The notes beneath the pieces were generated by a model. It was not told where the DNA came from. It worked only from the letters and a program-made list of their open reading frames with translations, and searched no databases. From assembly GCF_026213295.1 (NCBI RefSeq), contig NC_079412.1:5114383-5178382 (forward strand): a stretch of 64,000 nucleotides of DNA. Direction: 5' to 3'. Shown here one piece after another: positions 1-11,559 of the stretch; the stretch's first letter is position 1, and the number at the start of each line of letters is the position of its first letter. A program made the position numbers and the translations under genes. This stretch comes from Gadus chalcogrammus (Eukaryota > Chordata > Actinopteri > Gadiformes > Gadidae).

Positions 1-116
1 AAAAACTGTAATACAACAATCAAACTCAACTATCAAAACGGAATCAAACTCAAGGGAAGGAAGTGTTTTAAGTTGTGATCATTGCACAACCTCTCAGCAG
101 TTCCAATAAAACAACG

Positions 117-170
117 AGCTGAGTGCGATGGCTGCTCCCGGGGGGGGCAGCCATCGCACTCAGCTCGTCA
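117..170. repeat. Perfect hairpin, about 21-base arms
   Basis: GAGCTGAGTGCGATGGCTGC on the left is exactly repeated in inverse orientation on the right, separated by a C/G run of about ten bases. It ends four bases before the TTAA of the piggyBac element. The sequence before it (1-116) shows no gene. Confidence 0.85.
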
Positions 171-177
171 GCATTAA

Positions 178-1642
178 CCCATTTAGGCCTAAAACGCCTA
201 CTAAAAAAGGCCTTTTTATGCCTAAGAACTTTTCTGCAAACCCCCTCTCAAAACCTGAAGGTTTTCAGAACAATATTCAAAGTTTGTCAACGCCTAATAA
301 AACCTTAATTTCTCAGGCTCTATAGCAGATAAAAACATGAGGTAAAAGGCATTTGAGAGATTAATTCTTTGGCTGTCAACTTGACTGACTTGCTTGGCCA
401 TAAACTTCAACTGCATATTTTTAAAAAATCAATAGACATCAAAAACATCAAGAACATTTTGAAAATCAATACAGATCTGCTTCTGTCATACTTTTGAGGT
501 ACCAAAGTGACAAGTGATAGACACTGAAACACAGATATAGAACAAAACAAAACAGAGGGTTACTTCTTCTTTACCTAATAATTTAAATTTTTATTAATGT
601 TAATTTTCTTTGTTGTATTATTTTGATGGATCATATTATCATCATATTATTATCCATAATCATCCATTATTATCAGTGACTTGTGACATAACGTATTGTA
701 ATTAGTATCAGGATCAAATCATTATCATCAGACATTAATTATTATCATAAGAATAATCTATAATTGTCATTTGTATTGTTTTTATGTATCATATTATTAT
801 TCAAATCATCCATTATTATCAGTGACTTGTGACATAACGTATTGTAATTAGTATCAGGAATCCTTCAGGATCAAATCATTATCATGCATCCCCATGGCCA
901 GACACAGTCCCACGAACGTCTTCATTTCATGGATTGTGACGGGATCCCACTTGCTGTTCGAAGGCGTTGCACTCCGCGTTTGCTCAGCATAGAGGTTGGT
1001 TTGCGTTATAAGACGCATCCACATTTCTTCCGTGAAGATATGGGAGAATACCTGCACCGGTGTTATAACATCTGGCATTGGCAGCTCGATCTTTATGCCA
1101 GGTTGGCGATTGAATGGAATCTTTTCCCGCGAGTGAAAGTTGCCACTCTTCCACTCGTTCGCGAAGCCTTCAAACTCGCTCAAATCCTCTTCTTCCCCAA
1201 ACATCGCTTGAATCCATTGCTCTCTTACCACGCGATCAGATGGTAAAATATTTTCTTCCAAGTTATCTAATTCATCTAAGTTATCTAATTCAGTGTCTTC
1301 GATGTCACTAACTTCACTCGAATGTGTGATGTTCGATGCCATATTCGATCGCTTCGGCGATTTAAAGTTTAAACGTCCCACTGACTAAAACATGATCCAC
1401 GTGTATTTCGACCAATAGAATACTTCGCTATTAATTAAAAAAAAATCCCAAGCATCTCGTTCGCTCACCCCAAGAATATATCAACCAATCACAGTGAGTA
1501 TAACTGGTCATTTGCCTTGAAAAAGACTGCATTGCTGAAAATGACACAGACGCGTTTCCCGGTCTCAATGGTAACTACGCATAGATGCGTGTTCCGGTCT
1601 TAAAGGTAAATACACACGTATGCGTGATCCGGTCTGAATGGG
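178..1642. mobile_element. Non-autonomous piggyBac element with TTAA target sites
   Basis: TTAA stands at 174-177 and again at 1643-1646. Inside them the ends are inverted: CCCATTTAG on the left and, on the complementary strand, CCCATTCAG on the right. The right subterminal 100 bases hold three related motifs of the form ATGCGTG-TCCGGTCT-AATGG. An A/T-rich block at 661-732 is repeated at 807-883. A piggyBac transposase N-terminus lies inside. At about 1.5 kb this is an internally deleted copy. Confidence 0.8.
854..1381 (-). pseudogene. piggyBac transposase, N-terminal fragment
   Basis: A 175-residue open frame has an acidic N-terminus (SDIEDTELDNLDELDNLEEN) followed by the start of the piggyBac-type catalytic domain, recognisable by PVQVFSHIFTEEMWMRLITQ and by WDPVTIHEMKTFVGLCLAMG. 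Full transposases of this family are roughly 550-600 residues with a DDD triad. Here the frame stops soon after the second motif, before any catalytic aspartate, so it cannot be an active transposase. It lies inside the 178-1642 element in reverse orientation. Confidence 0.8.
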
Positions 1643-1778
1643 TTAAGGACGAAGACATGCACCGTGTCCTAAGACGGTTCCCCGGTTGGTGAGCCAGGCC
1701 CCGGGCGATTAACGGAAACAACTGGTGTCCTAACTAGTGCCCAGCGGGGGATGTGTGGGCCGTGTCGGGGGCGCTGAC

Positions 1779-4700
1779 CTTGAGGGGTGCCAAACAGGAT
1801 GTTGACGGTGCAGGAGCGATGCACCTGGTGCTGCTGGGTGATGATGATGGCGAAGGGCGTGCGGGCGCGCCCCACGTCCTCCAGAGCCTGCGTCAGGGAC
1901 ACCTCCGTGTTCAGGAAGATGAGGTCCACCACCATGCCCAGGTCCCGCACCTTCCTGCCCACCGTCTCGGCATACTCCCTACAGTTGGGTTGCAAACAGA
2001 AAGACGCACAGACGGACAGACACACACACAGACACACAGGGGGTATATGAAACGACTACGTTCCGTGGAATGGTAGGAGACCTCCAGACAGCATTGGTGA
2101 ACAGTAGGGGTGTGACACAATATCTACACAGCGATACATCATCGCCCTTCTACATGCGATACGAGAATCCATATACTGGCGGCAAGTATCAATATATAGA
2201 TGTATATTTATTTTGCATTTTTCTCCTTTATCCTGATTTCCCTGCACCTCCAGGTGGTTCTCAACACATGAATGAAGGAAACTTGAACGGAACGTTAACT
2301 TACCAAATCAGAGTAACTGAAAACTCAAGTTTGGACTGTGAATAAAGACCGAATTCCAGCACTTTTCCTTTTCACGTTCATTTTGTATTCAACGTTAGAC
2401 TTATATTGTGATGTTTCGTTAAAGGATTGTCTAACAATATGGATTATTGTGGAATCACTGTATGGCAATATTCTCAGTATGGCGGGCCATGTATGGTAAG
2501 GTACCCTGTGATTCCCAACCCTAGTAAACAGGTCCATGGGTCAGACTGGGCCGTAGGCCGGAGAGTGGACATACTTCTGCACTTTGTTGACGACGATGAC
2601 GGAGCAGTCGACGGGCCGCTCCGTGTCGTAGCGCCGCTGCAGCTCCTCAAAGTACTGGCGGTACAGCTCGTTACGCCGCAGGTCCTCTGGGCGCCCGCGC
2701 TCACCTACAGAGATCAGCGTTAACTCTACACGCGTACACAGGGATACTGAACAATAGGCTCACCTACAGAGATCAGCGTTAACTCTACACACGTACACAG
2801 GGATACTGAACAATAGGCTCACCTACAGAGATCAGCGTTAACTCTACACACATACACAGGGATACTGAACAATAGGCTCACCTACAGAGATCAGCGTTAA
2901 CTCTACACGCGTACACAGGGATACTGAACAATAGGCTCACCTACAGAGATCAGCGTTAACTCTACACGCGTACACAGGGATACTGAACAATAGGCTCACC
3001 TACAGAGATCAGCGTTAACTCTACACACATACACAGGGATACTGAACAATAGGCTCACCTACAGAGATCAGTGTTAACTCTACACACATACACAGGGATA
3101 CTGAATAGGATCACCTACAGAGATCAGCGTTAACTCTACACATATGGGTAATGAACTCCTGATCCTTCATATTGGACAATATTGAGGAATATTCCTGCAC
3201 GTAAAAAACCCTCTGCACTGCAATCAGGAATATTGATGGACTGATATTAGGGATGCAAGAAATTGTCAATTCATTAAACGTTGTTCACTACATGAATACA
3301 TTGCACCAACAACATCCATTCTATCCGTTATGGGACATGGTCTGCCTTCCATCAAAAGGAGAATGTTAAAAGTGAGGTGGTGACATCCGAACCAGCATGT
3401 TGTGACCACTGCGACTAAGCCTCATATGATGTGGTGCTAAGAAGGGATGTGATTGTAGATAATCAAAGGGATTCAAGTGCTTCATGTCTAAAGAGGTGAC
3501 GGTTTGGATTCAAGTCCATGTGGAACAGGACATCTGGTCCTACATGCTACGTGCCCATAATGCATCATTTATATATTTAAATACAAGGGAATGCGTTTCA
3601 TTTGGACTGGAAGCCTTGTATTGCCAACACGTACTCTCTGGGTCTCGCCGTCCGTTCCACGGGTCTCTGAACGAGTCTCTGTAGGGATCTTCCTTCTTGC
3701 GGTAGAAGTCGTCGGGGGCAGCTGCAGCGCGGTAGTATCGGTCATACTCCTCCCTGCAAAACATTGGATTGATCCTTTTATAATAATAGACCAAGAAAAT
3801 TGCTGGCAAAGGGTAACGCCAGCAATCGACGATGCTACAGACCAGCGATCGCATCTGCATTCAACATGCACTGAGATGCGCGCCAAGGGGTTTTGAGTAG
3901 CACTTAAATTCCAATGAAGACAAAGTGCGTTGAATGTATGGGGGTATTTCAAATTACCCTTAAACAAAAAATGTGGTTCGAAGCAGCACTAATCACAATT
4001 AAAGAGCAAGCGTAGGTTACCATAACAGCCTGTTATTATTTATTAGAGGTCCTACGAAGAACTCAGGGACCCTATTGTATTTAATCAGTATCATTATATT
4101 TGGGGTCCTACGAAAAACGTAGTAACCCTATTGTATTGGTTACTGTCCGTCCACACCAGAAGCGAATTGAGCGACCAAATCGCCGGAAGTCATTCACTTT
4201 CTATGGGCAAGAGCGACCAGAGCGACCAAAGCGACCAACGCTACCAGCGGCCAAAGTTGAGCGACCAGAGCGTCAAAAAGAAGTTGAAAACTTTTTAACT
4301 TTATGCAAATGACTATTATTCGCTTCAGCGACCAAACACTGACAGCCAATCGGAATGTAGACGCTCTTCTCTTGCGTGGATCCCAGGGAACATCGGCAGG
4401 CACTTTGGTTCCTACCTACCTTTATTCACTCACTGAACAAAATGTCGGCTGAAGTATTAATCGCGGCTGTAACTGGGCACCCGGTGTTGTACGAACCCAC
4501 CCTTTTTCAGTTCAGAGATCGAAACGCCATAGTGGTTTGGATATCAAGTGATGATAAACGGGATTATTTATAGGCTACATCTAGAACGTTTGTATTTAAG
4601 CGGGAATCATTATAATTTGCTCTACATGCCACCAATCTAACCAAACAATCGCGTGTAGCATGCTTTAAACAAAACCAAAAAAGTATTTGAAATCGTCACA

Positions 4701-7700
4701 TAAACAAACTAATCGACAAGACGAGGGATAAATGACAAGGGATATATCTCTTGTCTTTTATCCCTCTATTCCCCACTATTCACGGAGCCTAAGGTGAATA
4801 ATTTTTAATTAAATAGTCTAGATAGATAGATAGTCAAGTCTTTATTAATACCAAACGACACAAATCGTCGGGAATCCATTTAGGTGGTTCGTCCCACACA
4901 GGACAGTAGCCTACAATACCACACAGAACAAGTCTGACTGGATAATACACACAATACATCACATTAAAACTAGACACGCGTTGATAGATAGATAGACAGA
5001 AAGGCCTAGATAGATAGATAGATAGATATGTTCCATTATTTGCCTTGCGGAGCCAACCAGTCCTGTGCACGTATATGCAAATGAGCCATGTGTCCCAATG
5101 TCTATTTGTTTTGAATGCGACGAATGAGTGCAGATCATGATTTGCAGATCCAGATCAGTGAAACATATTTTAACTACTACAGCACGCAGGGTTTTTTGTT
5201 CTCGGTTGTAATTAGCCTACATTTTAGGATTTTTTTTATATTGGGGGGAATCACTGTCCTACTTGTTGTCGAAGCACTTTATCGAACAAGCAAAACCGTC
5301 TCGGCAATATGGCCAAGGTGTATGGGAGAGTTCACTATTTGATATATGGCTGTCTGTAGGGCCTACTAAACGCATACGGCTCCTTTAAATGCGTCTGCAT
5401 AATTGAATTGTACGTCATGAGCGACTTGAGCGACCAAAGCGAACAGAAAAATTCGCAGCGAAACTTTGTGAGCGACCAGAGCGTCCTTGACGCTTTGGTC
5501 GCTCCTGGTGTGGACGTACAGTTAGTGTCCATCCTTATTATTTTCTTTTTGAACGATCTGGTTTGTAGAACTCGTAAAATTAGTTAAAGATAAAAAGGAT
5601 GGGCCAGAATAATCAGAGTGGCGCTATAATAAGGCATGGTTGTTCAACATTTCAACAGGCTGCTATTACCACTAGGAAGGTGCAATATCCACATGTAGAA
5701 ATAGTGCAGTGACCACAACTCGACCAAAAACCCACACTCAAACTGATTTGGTGCCAGAGGTGGTAAAAGTTGCCAACTCGTCACACATGTTCCAGGTGAC
5801 AGTCAGACAATATGGTCTTAATTTCATAACAATAATGCCAAAGACGGCAGAGATATACAATTTAAAGTGAAACATATGCATTTGTAAACAGCTTTACAAC
5901 ACATTTAAACAGCTATAACATTGCATCATAACAAAGTTATCGAAGATGGCTACTAAGAGGAGATTACATAGTATACTGGGCCATACCAAATTTATATCTG
6001 AAGTCTATATTTGAAATATAAATAAATAAACAATAGTTTTAAGTTCGACAATCTGAACTGCGGCCTCTCAATCAGAGGCTAGGCCTTATAGCGTAACACA
6101 CTTCATTTCGCAGACCTCAGTTTTGACTGGAGATGCTCTGATTGATTGGACATCATTCATGATCGGCCGATATTGGCAAAAAAATTGCTTGTTCAGAGAA
6201 CCCCAAGAGCACCGATCAAAAAAGCCACTCACGTGACGTAATTAATCGCACAACTTATTTTTCTCTGCATGCCGAGTGCGCACATCTAAGCGGAACTTGC
6301 CAGTGGCAGCATGAGTTCTCCTGTCTACAACATTGTGCTACACTGCCAGGATTTCACGGGGTCACTGTAATGATGGCAAAGGAGACCGTTTTAAGATTAG
6401 TCTTTACTGAGAACTTGCATAATGCGCGCAGGCACATTTCAGTACCGTATATCGAGCAGTATTCGCTAGGGATGCACCGATCCGCTTTTTTCACCTCCGA
6501 TACCGATACCGATATCTGAGGTTTAGTATCGGCCGATACCGATCCGATACCGATATAGAAAAACAGCGCGAAATTATGGCTACAAACTGTACGTTTCATT
6601 GAGGGGAAAAGACTGGGATCATGAGACTTGACTTAAACATTTCATGTTGCATGTAGCCGTGGAGCTTGCTGGCTTAGGTAAAGTGAAATAGCTCCAGATA
6701 GCAGATCCTTTTGCTCGCTCCATTTTGCAATCACTGTAGGCTCCGCACGGCGTGTTGCTTGTTTATGACGTCACTCACAGCGCACAGCATAGAAACTGAA
6801 TAGATCAGCCAATAGTTAGATACATTTATTAATCCCGTGAGAACATTTTCGTGGGAAATTCAATTATCAAAGCAGCAAGGTAGTAGGAATAGGATTCAAG
6901 TATGTACATAAACGTAAAAAAATAAATAAATAAATAAATATGGATCGGCCCATTTGTCACCGATACCCGATCTAGAAATGTCTTCAATATCGGTACGATA
7001 CCGATACAAATATCGGATCGGTGCATCCCTAGTATTCGCACAGGCACGCGGAGCCTTTGGTTAACACATTTTGCGGCATGTTTCAGTCATGGGGGATACA
7101 AAGAGATACGATAAAGAATCTGATGAAACAGAATTTGGTGCTTGCCGTCTATCCAGAGAATAGATAAAAGGTATGGAAGATTCCTATTTCCTTGCCATTG
7201 TGCAACAGTAATCGGTGATTTGGCCCAAAAATTATCGGAGCATCTCTAGTTTTGACAGTGGATTTTGACAGTATGCTTTACAAACATGGTTGGCGAGTTG
7301 GTTGCCATTATACCATACCTACTAAGCTCACCATACCTCCACGTATTATAGAATATAATCTTACTCTACATGCCAAAGTAGTGTAGTGGTATGGCGTCGG
7401 CCACATGACCATGAATAAGGTTGGAATCAAAGCTCAACATACTGTGAAAAGCGGCATGAAAATTACTTTCATGTATTCATTAGGCCATGGCCACCATACT
7501 CGCCATATTGTAAGACCCTGTTATCAGGGCTGCAACTAACGATTATTTTAATAATCGATTAATCAGTCGATTATTTTTTCGATTAATCGATGAATTGGGT
7601 AAAAAAAAAAGAACATTACTTCAAATTCACAGTTCAGACTGAAGTGTAAAAACACCAGGTTATACTTTTAATCACGTTAGGCTGGAAAAAATTACAATGG

Positions 7701-10700
7701 GCAGGTACATACAATTTGGGCTGGTTTTGAAAAAAAATAGCAGGATTATTATAAGAATTTTTTCAAACAATAAATACCAATAGACGTGAGGTAGGAATGC
7801 GCGATATAAACGATATACGATATAAACGATAAAAAATGGCCTACGATAGAGATTTTTGTTATATTGCTCTATCGCGATAATGTATGTTTGACGCGATCTA
7901 TCCATGACTCGCGAAATATAAAGAGCCACGAGCTGCAACCGTCTGCAACGCATCGTCCGCGACCCGCGAATTTTAAAAAGAGCCACGAGCTGCAACCAGC
8001 TGCATCGCATCATCCGCGACACGCGAAATTTAAAGAGCCACGAGCTGCAACCGGCTTTAACGCATCGTCCGCGACCCGCGGAATTTAAAGAGCCACGAGC
8101 TGCAACCGGCTGCAACGCATCGTCCGCGACCCGCAGAATTTAAAGAGCCATGAGCTCCAACCAGCTTCAACGCATCATCGTCATCTAAGTAAATATGGCT
8201 GAAAGCGAAACGGGGGAGCTGGTGATTGCTCTCATTTCATGTTCATTTCAAAATTATATGCGTTCATTTTCTACTTATTGTTTAATGTTTTAATAGCAAG
8301 TATCTGTGCACACACTTGGAAGATTTTTCTTTATTTAAAATAGCCATGCCTAATACTGGACGTATTTCCCTAATTCACAGTATCCGTTTCTTTATTAACA
8401 AGACACCACCAACTTTTATTTCATTAAGAGAAGTATACGTCATTACACAGAAGATTTTTTTCTTTTTTAAAGTCTCTGCAGCTACAACATTATGTTGTAT
8501 GATTAGTTTTGCACAATAAATGTTCTCAAAACGACATACATTTAGCAGTTTAGCTTTCCTTAGAGTCTATGTAACCTGTTCTGAAATGGTTCTATTATGA
8601 TTTATATATCGTGATATATATCGTTATCGCAATAGGTTGCATGTATATCGCAATATGGATTTTAGGCCATATCGCCCATCCCTAACGTGAGGCTGACGTT
8701 TTGATTTGACCCAATAGTAATAAGGGGTGGGAGATGACTACCTGTCCAATAGTAATTAGGGACGAGGGTGGGCCATCAGACCTGTCACTCAGACCTATGC
8801 GCCACTGAAGGAGATTTGATTCATGATGAATAAGTCGAGCTGGCGTTGACTGAACATAGTTCAAGTGTCCTTGCACACATGCATTCGTGTAACGTAAAAG
8901 TTAGTTAGTCAATAAGGTCGCATTCAGGTGTTTATTGTGCTCACCATTGGTCCTATACATGCCTTTTAGTTTGTTGTGTGTAATGTCATCTCAGTGTGTT
9001 CTTTACACAGACCTTATGGGGATTGTGTGCATGAGAATTAGATGAGGTTCCTTTGATACCATATAAAGTCATAGTTAATAATCAGGTTGCGTTCAGGTGT
9101 GTATTCGTGTATTTGCCATTGCAGAAGTATGTGATGAATCGGTTTTCTAGCAATACAAGTTTTGGCAGGTTTTTGGTTGATTGGGCGGTTTTTAGTCTAT
9201 AGTTGGGCTGGAAATTGCCAATCCGATCTACACATGCTATCTACACATATGAAAGCTGAGACTCAATGCAGTCATAGTCTAAGCCAGTGACATCTGGAAG
9301 TCAGGGAGGGAAGCACCATAGCATATGTATAAAAAACTAAGTAGCTTTAAGTTGTACTAGAATTCAAAGCAACCGTTCCCTTAAAAACAATTGCACTTCA
9401 GAATGGTTTGAAGCACTTACCTGAATGAAGGGTCTCCTCTGGGATCTCCTCTGGGGTCTCCTCTGGGGTCTCCCCTGGGGTCTCCTCTCGGGTCTCCTCT
9501 CGGGTCTCCCCTGGGGTCTCCCCTTGGGTCTGCCCTATGGTCGCTTCTTGGGTCCTTCTCGCGGCTCTCGGAGCCCCGGTAGCGGTCATCGTGGTCCCGT
9601 GGGGGACCCCCAGGCCTGGGCTCCCGTGCTTCTCTGCTGTCCCGGGGTTCTCGGGCGTCTCGTCCGTATACGGGAGAGCGAGAGCGGGGGCGGCTGTCCC
9701 TGCCGTCTACGTAACCTCCGTACGGGCCTCTGCAAAAATCAACACAATAAGAACCAGACAACTACCCAATGAACTACCATCGGTTTATGAAATGGGCAAA
9801 AAAAATACTAAAGAAATGTTAGGATGCAACTGCACCATTCTTCTTTTGAATCCATGATTGTGGTCCGGAGTTTGGGTTGGTTTTAAGCACAACAATAACG
9901 TTTTTTCTTTAAACTGCAGCCTCAGGTATACAGATTTCTTTGTTTGTCCGAAAGGACAAAAGTGAGGCGGCCTTGTGTGTATTTGTGTGACAAGACAGAA
10001 AAAAACACAAAGGACAAAAGGAGAACATAAATATTGGTTTTGAATTCCCAGACGTAACGTATTGAGCACTGGCTTTTTTCTTTCCTTGTGAACGCACTCA
10101 TTTGCAGCAATAGCTTTTTAACTTTTAGACACCATTAATAAAAAGAGGCTTGCCGATGCCAACTCACTTTTAGTTGAGTTCTTGAACCTGTTCGAGAACA
10201 TCTGCCAAAAAGCGCATTTTATTTTACGTTAAAATCGAAAGATCTTGTTGAGTCAGTTTGGAATGATCCAATCGCACCTTTATGGATCTAATCACATTTC
10301 TCCATCCCCGTTTTTCTCTCAAATACAATTGAGAGAGATTGATGCGATACGAATGCCAGGTTATTTTGTCTTTAAGGATTTAGAAACACACAAGACTGTG
10401 GTTAAATCACATATGCATGAATCATTAGAGACGCTGCCATTGAAGACGGTCACTTCCAACACACGTGGTCTTTGTAGCGCAGCCTCGACCGATTCTACTG
10501 ATGCCATCGTAAAGTTAAGTGATAATTCCACGCATTCAATCTGTCTACATTCGGAGATCCATAAACCAACACAAGTTGACGTTGTTGAGAAACCTAGTAG
10601 GCACGGAAAACCAACATCATAGTTCAGACTTCGGTGATCCTGATGTATAGATTTTGTTTTGCAAAACACCATTGTTATTACATTCAGTTAAAATCCAACT

Positions 10701-11517
10701 GATACTTCATGTTAAAAAGAAAAAAAACATTTGTAAAGATGAAAAAACTGTTCAAGTCAGACATCAACTTCGAAGATTTTTGTGAACCAAGTTATTTTTA
10801 AATTAAGAGAAATTTGGTGCAAACTGATCGCAAAAAAAATACGAAAACTGGAAAGCGAACATCTTTGGAGACAAAGACACTTGGAATGATTTTCTTTGCT
10901 TTATTTCAACACCTCTAAAAACGCAAAGATAAATAAAATGTCGACATGGCCCAAATACTGTCACTAGCCACATAGAGTGCTTTTCCGGACACTTTCTTCT
11001 TATTTGATCCTACCAGAGCACCGAGCTACATCTTCTATTTGCGTTACTTTACCTTCGTGGAGGGCTCGGCCGGGATTGCGGTTTAGGTTGACGTCCCTCC
11101 ACGGCCATATTTACATCTGAAAATAAACCAATCCAAACTTTACATAGCAACAATTACCATGCCTGCTTTTCACCTTAAATGGGACTGGCGACGGGAAACA
11201 CTTCCATGATCCAAAAAGGAAAATCAGCTTGAGAATTCCATGTCCGAAAAATCCAAAATTGTACGATTGAAATTTCTGAAAGTTTGCAGGCATATCCGCT
11301 TGTAACTCATGACTCCAATCGAGAAGAAAAAAATATTTTCTGTCGTTAACGGCGACTTTCCAATTGTAACTTTATAAAAGACAAAAATGTATGTATTGTT
11401 GGAGGTAATGGCACTGTACTTGGATTTATTATCGAGGTTTTACGCCAAATTTTGTGTTAAAGAATTTCACGTTTAATTAAAAAAAATGCATAATTCTCAC
11501 ACACACAGACACACCCA

Positions 11518-11559
<42 letters not shown>

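Larger units (their letters stand above)
4030..7515. repeat. Diverged dispersed repeat, copy A, split by later insertions
   Basis: Segments here match a second copy at 13635-14275: the self-complementary motif GGTCCTACGAAAAACGTAG, then GGCTACTAAGAGGAGATTAC, then the tail around GTAGTGTAGTGGTATGG. In copy A these parts are pushed apart by a Harbinger element (4143-5521) and a hAT element (6128-7248). Family not identified. The tail has a weak resemblance to a tRNA-derived SINE head. Confidence 0.6.

Noticed and set aside
884..1246. 120-codon plus-strand frame
   Set aside because: Antisense shadow of the piggyBac transposase fragment.
10245..10622. 125-codon plus-strand frame in ncoa5 intron 3
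   Set aside because: No recognisable motif, antisense frames of similar length overlap it, and no splice or transposon context supports it.
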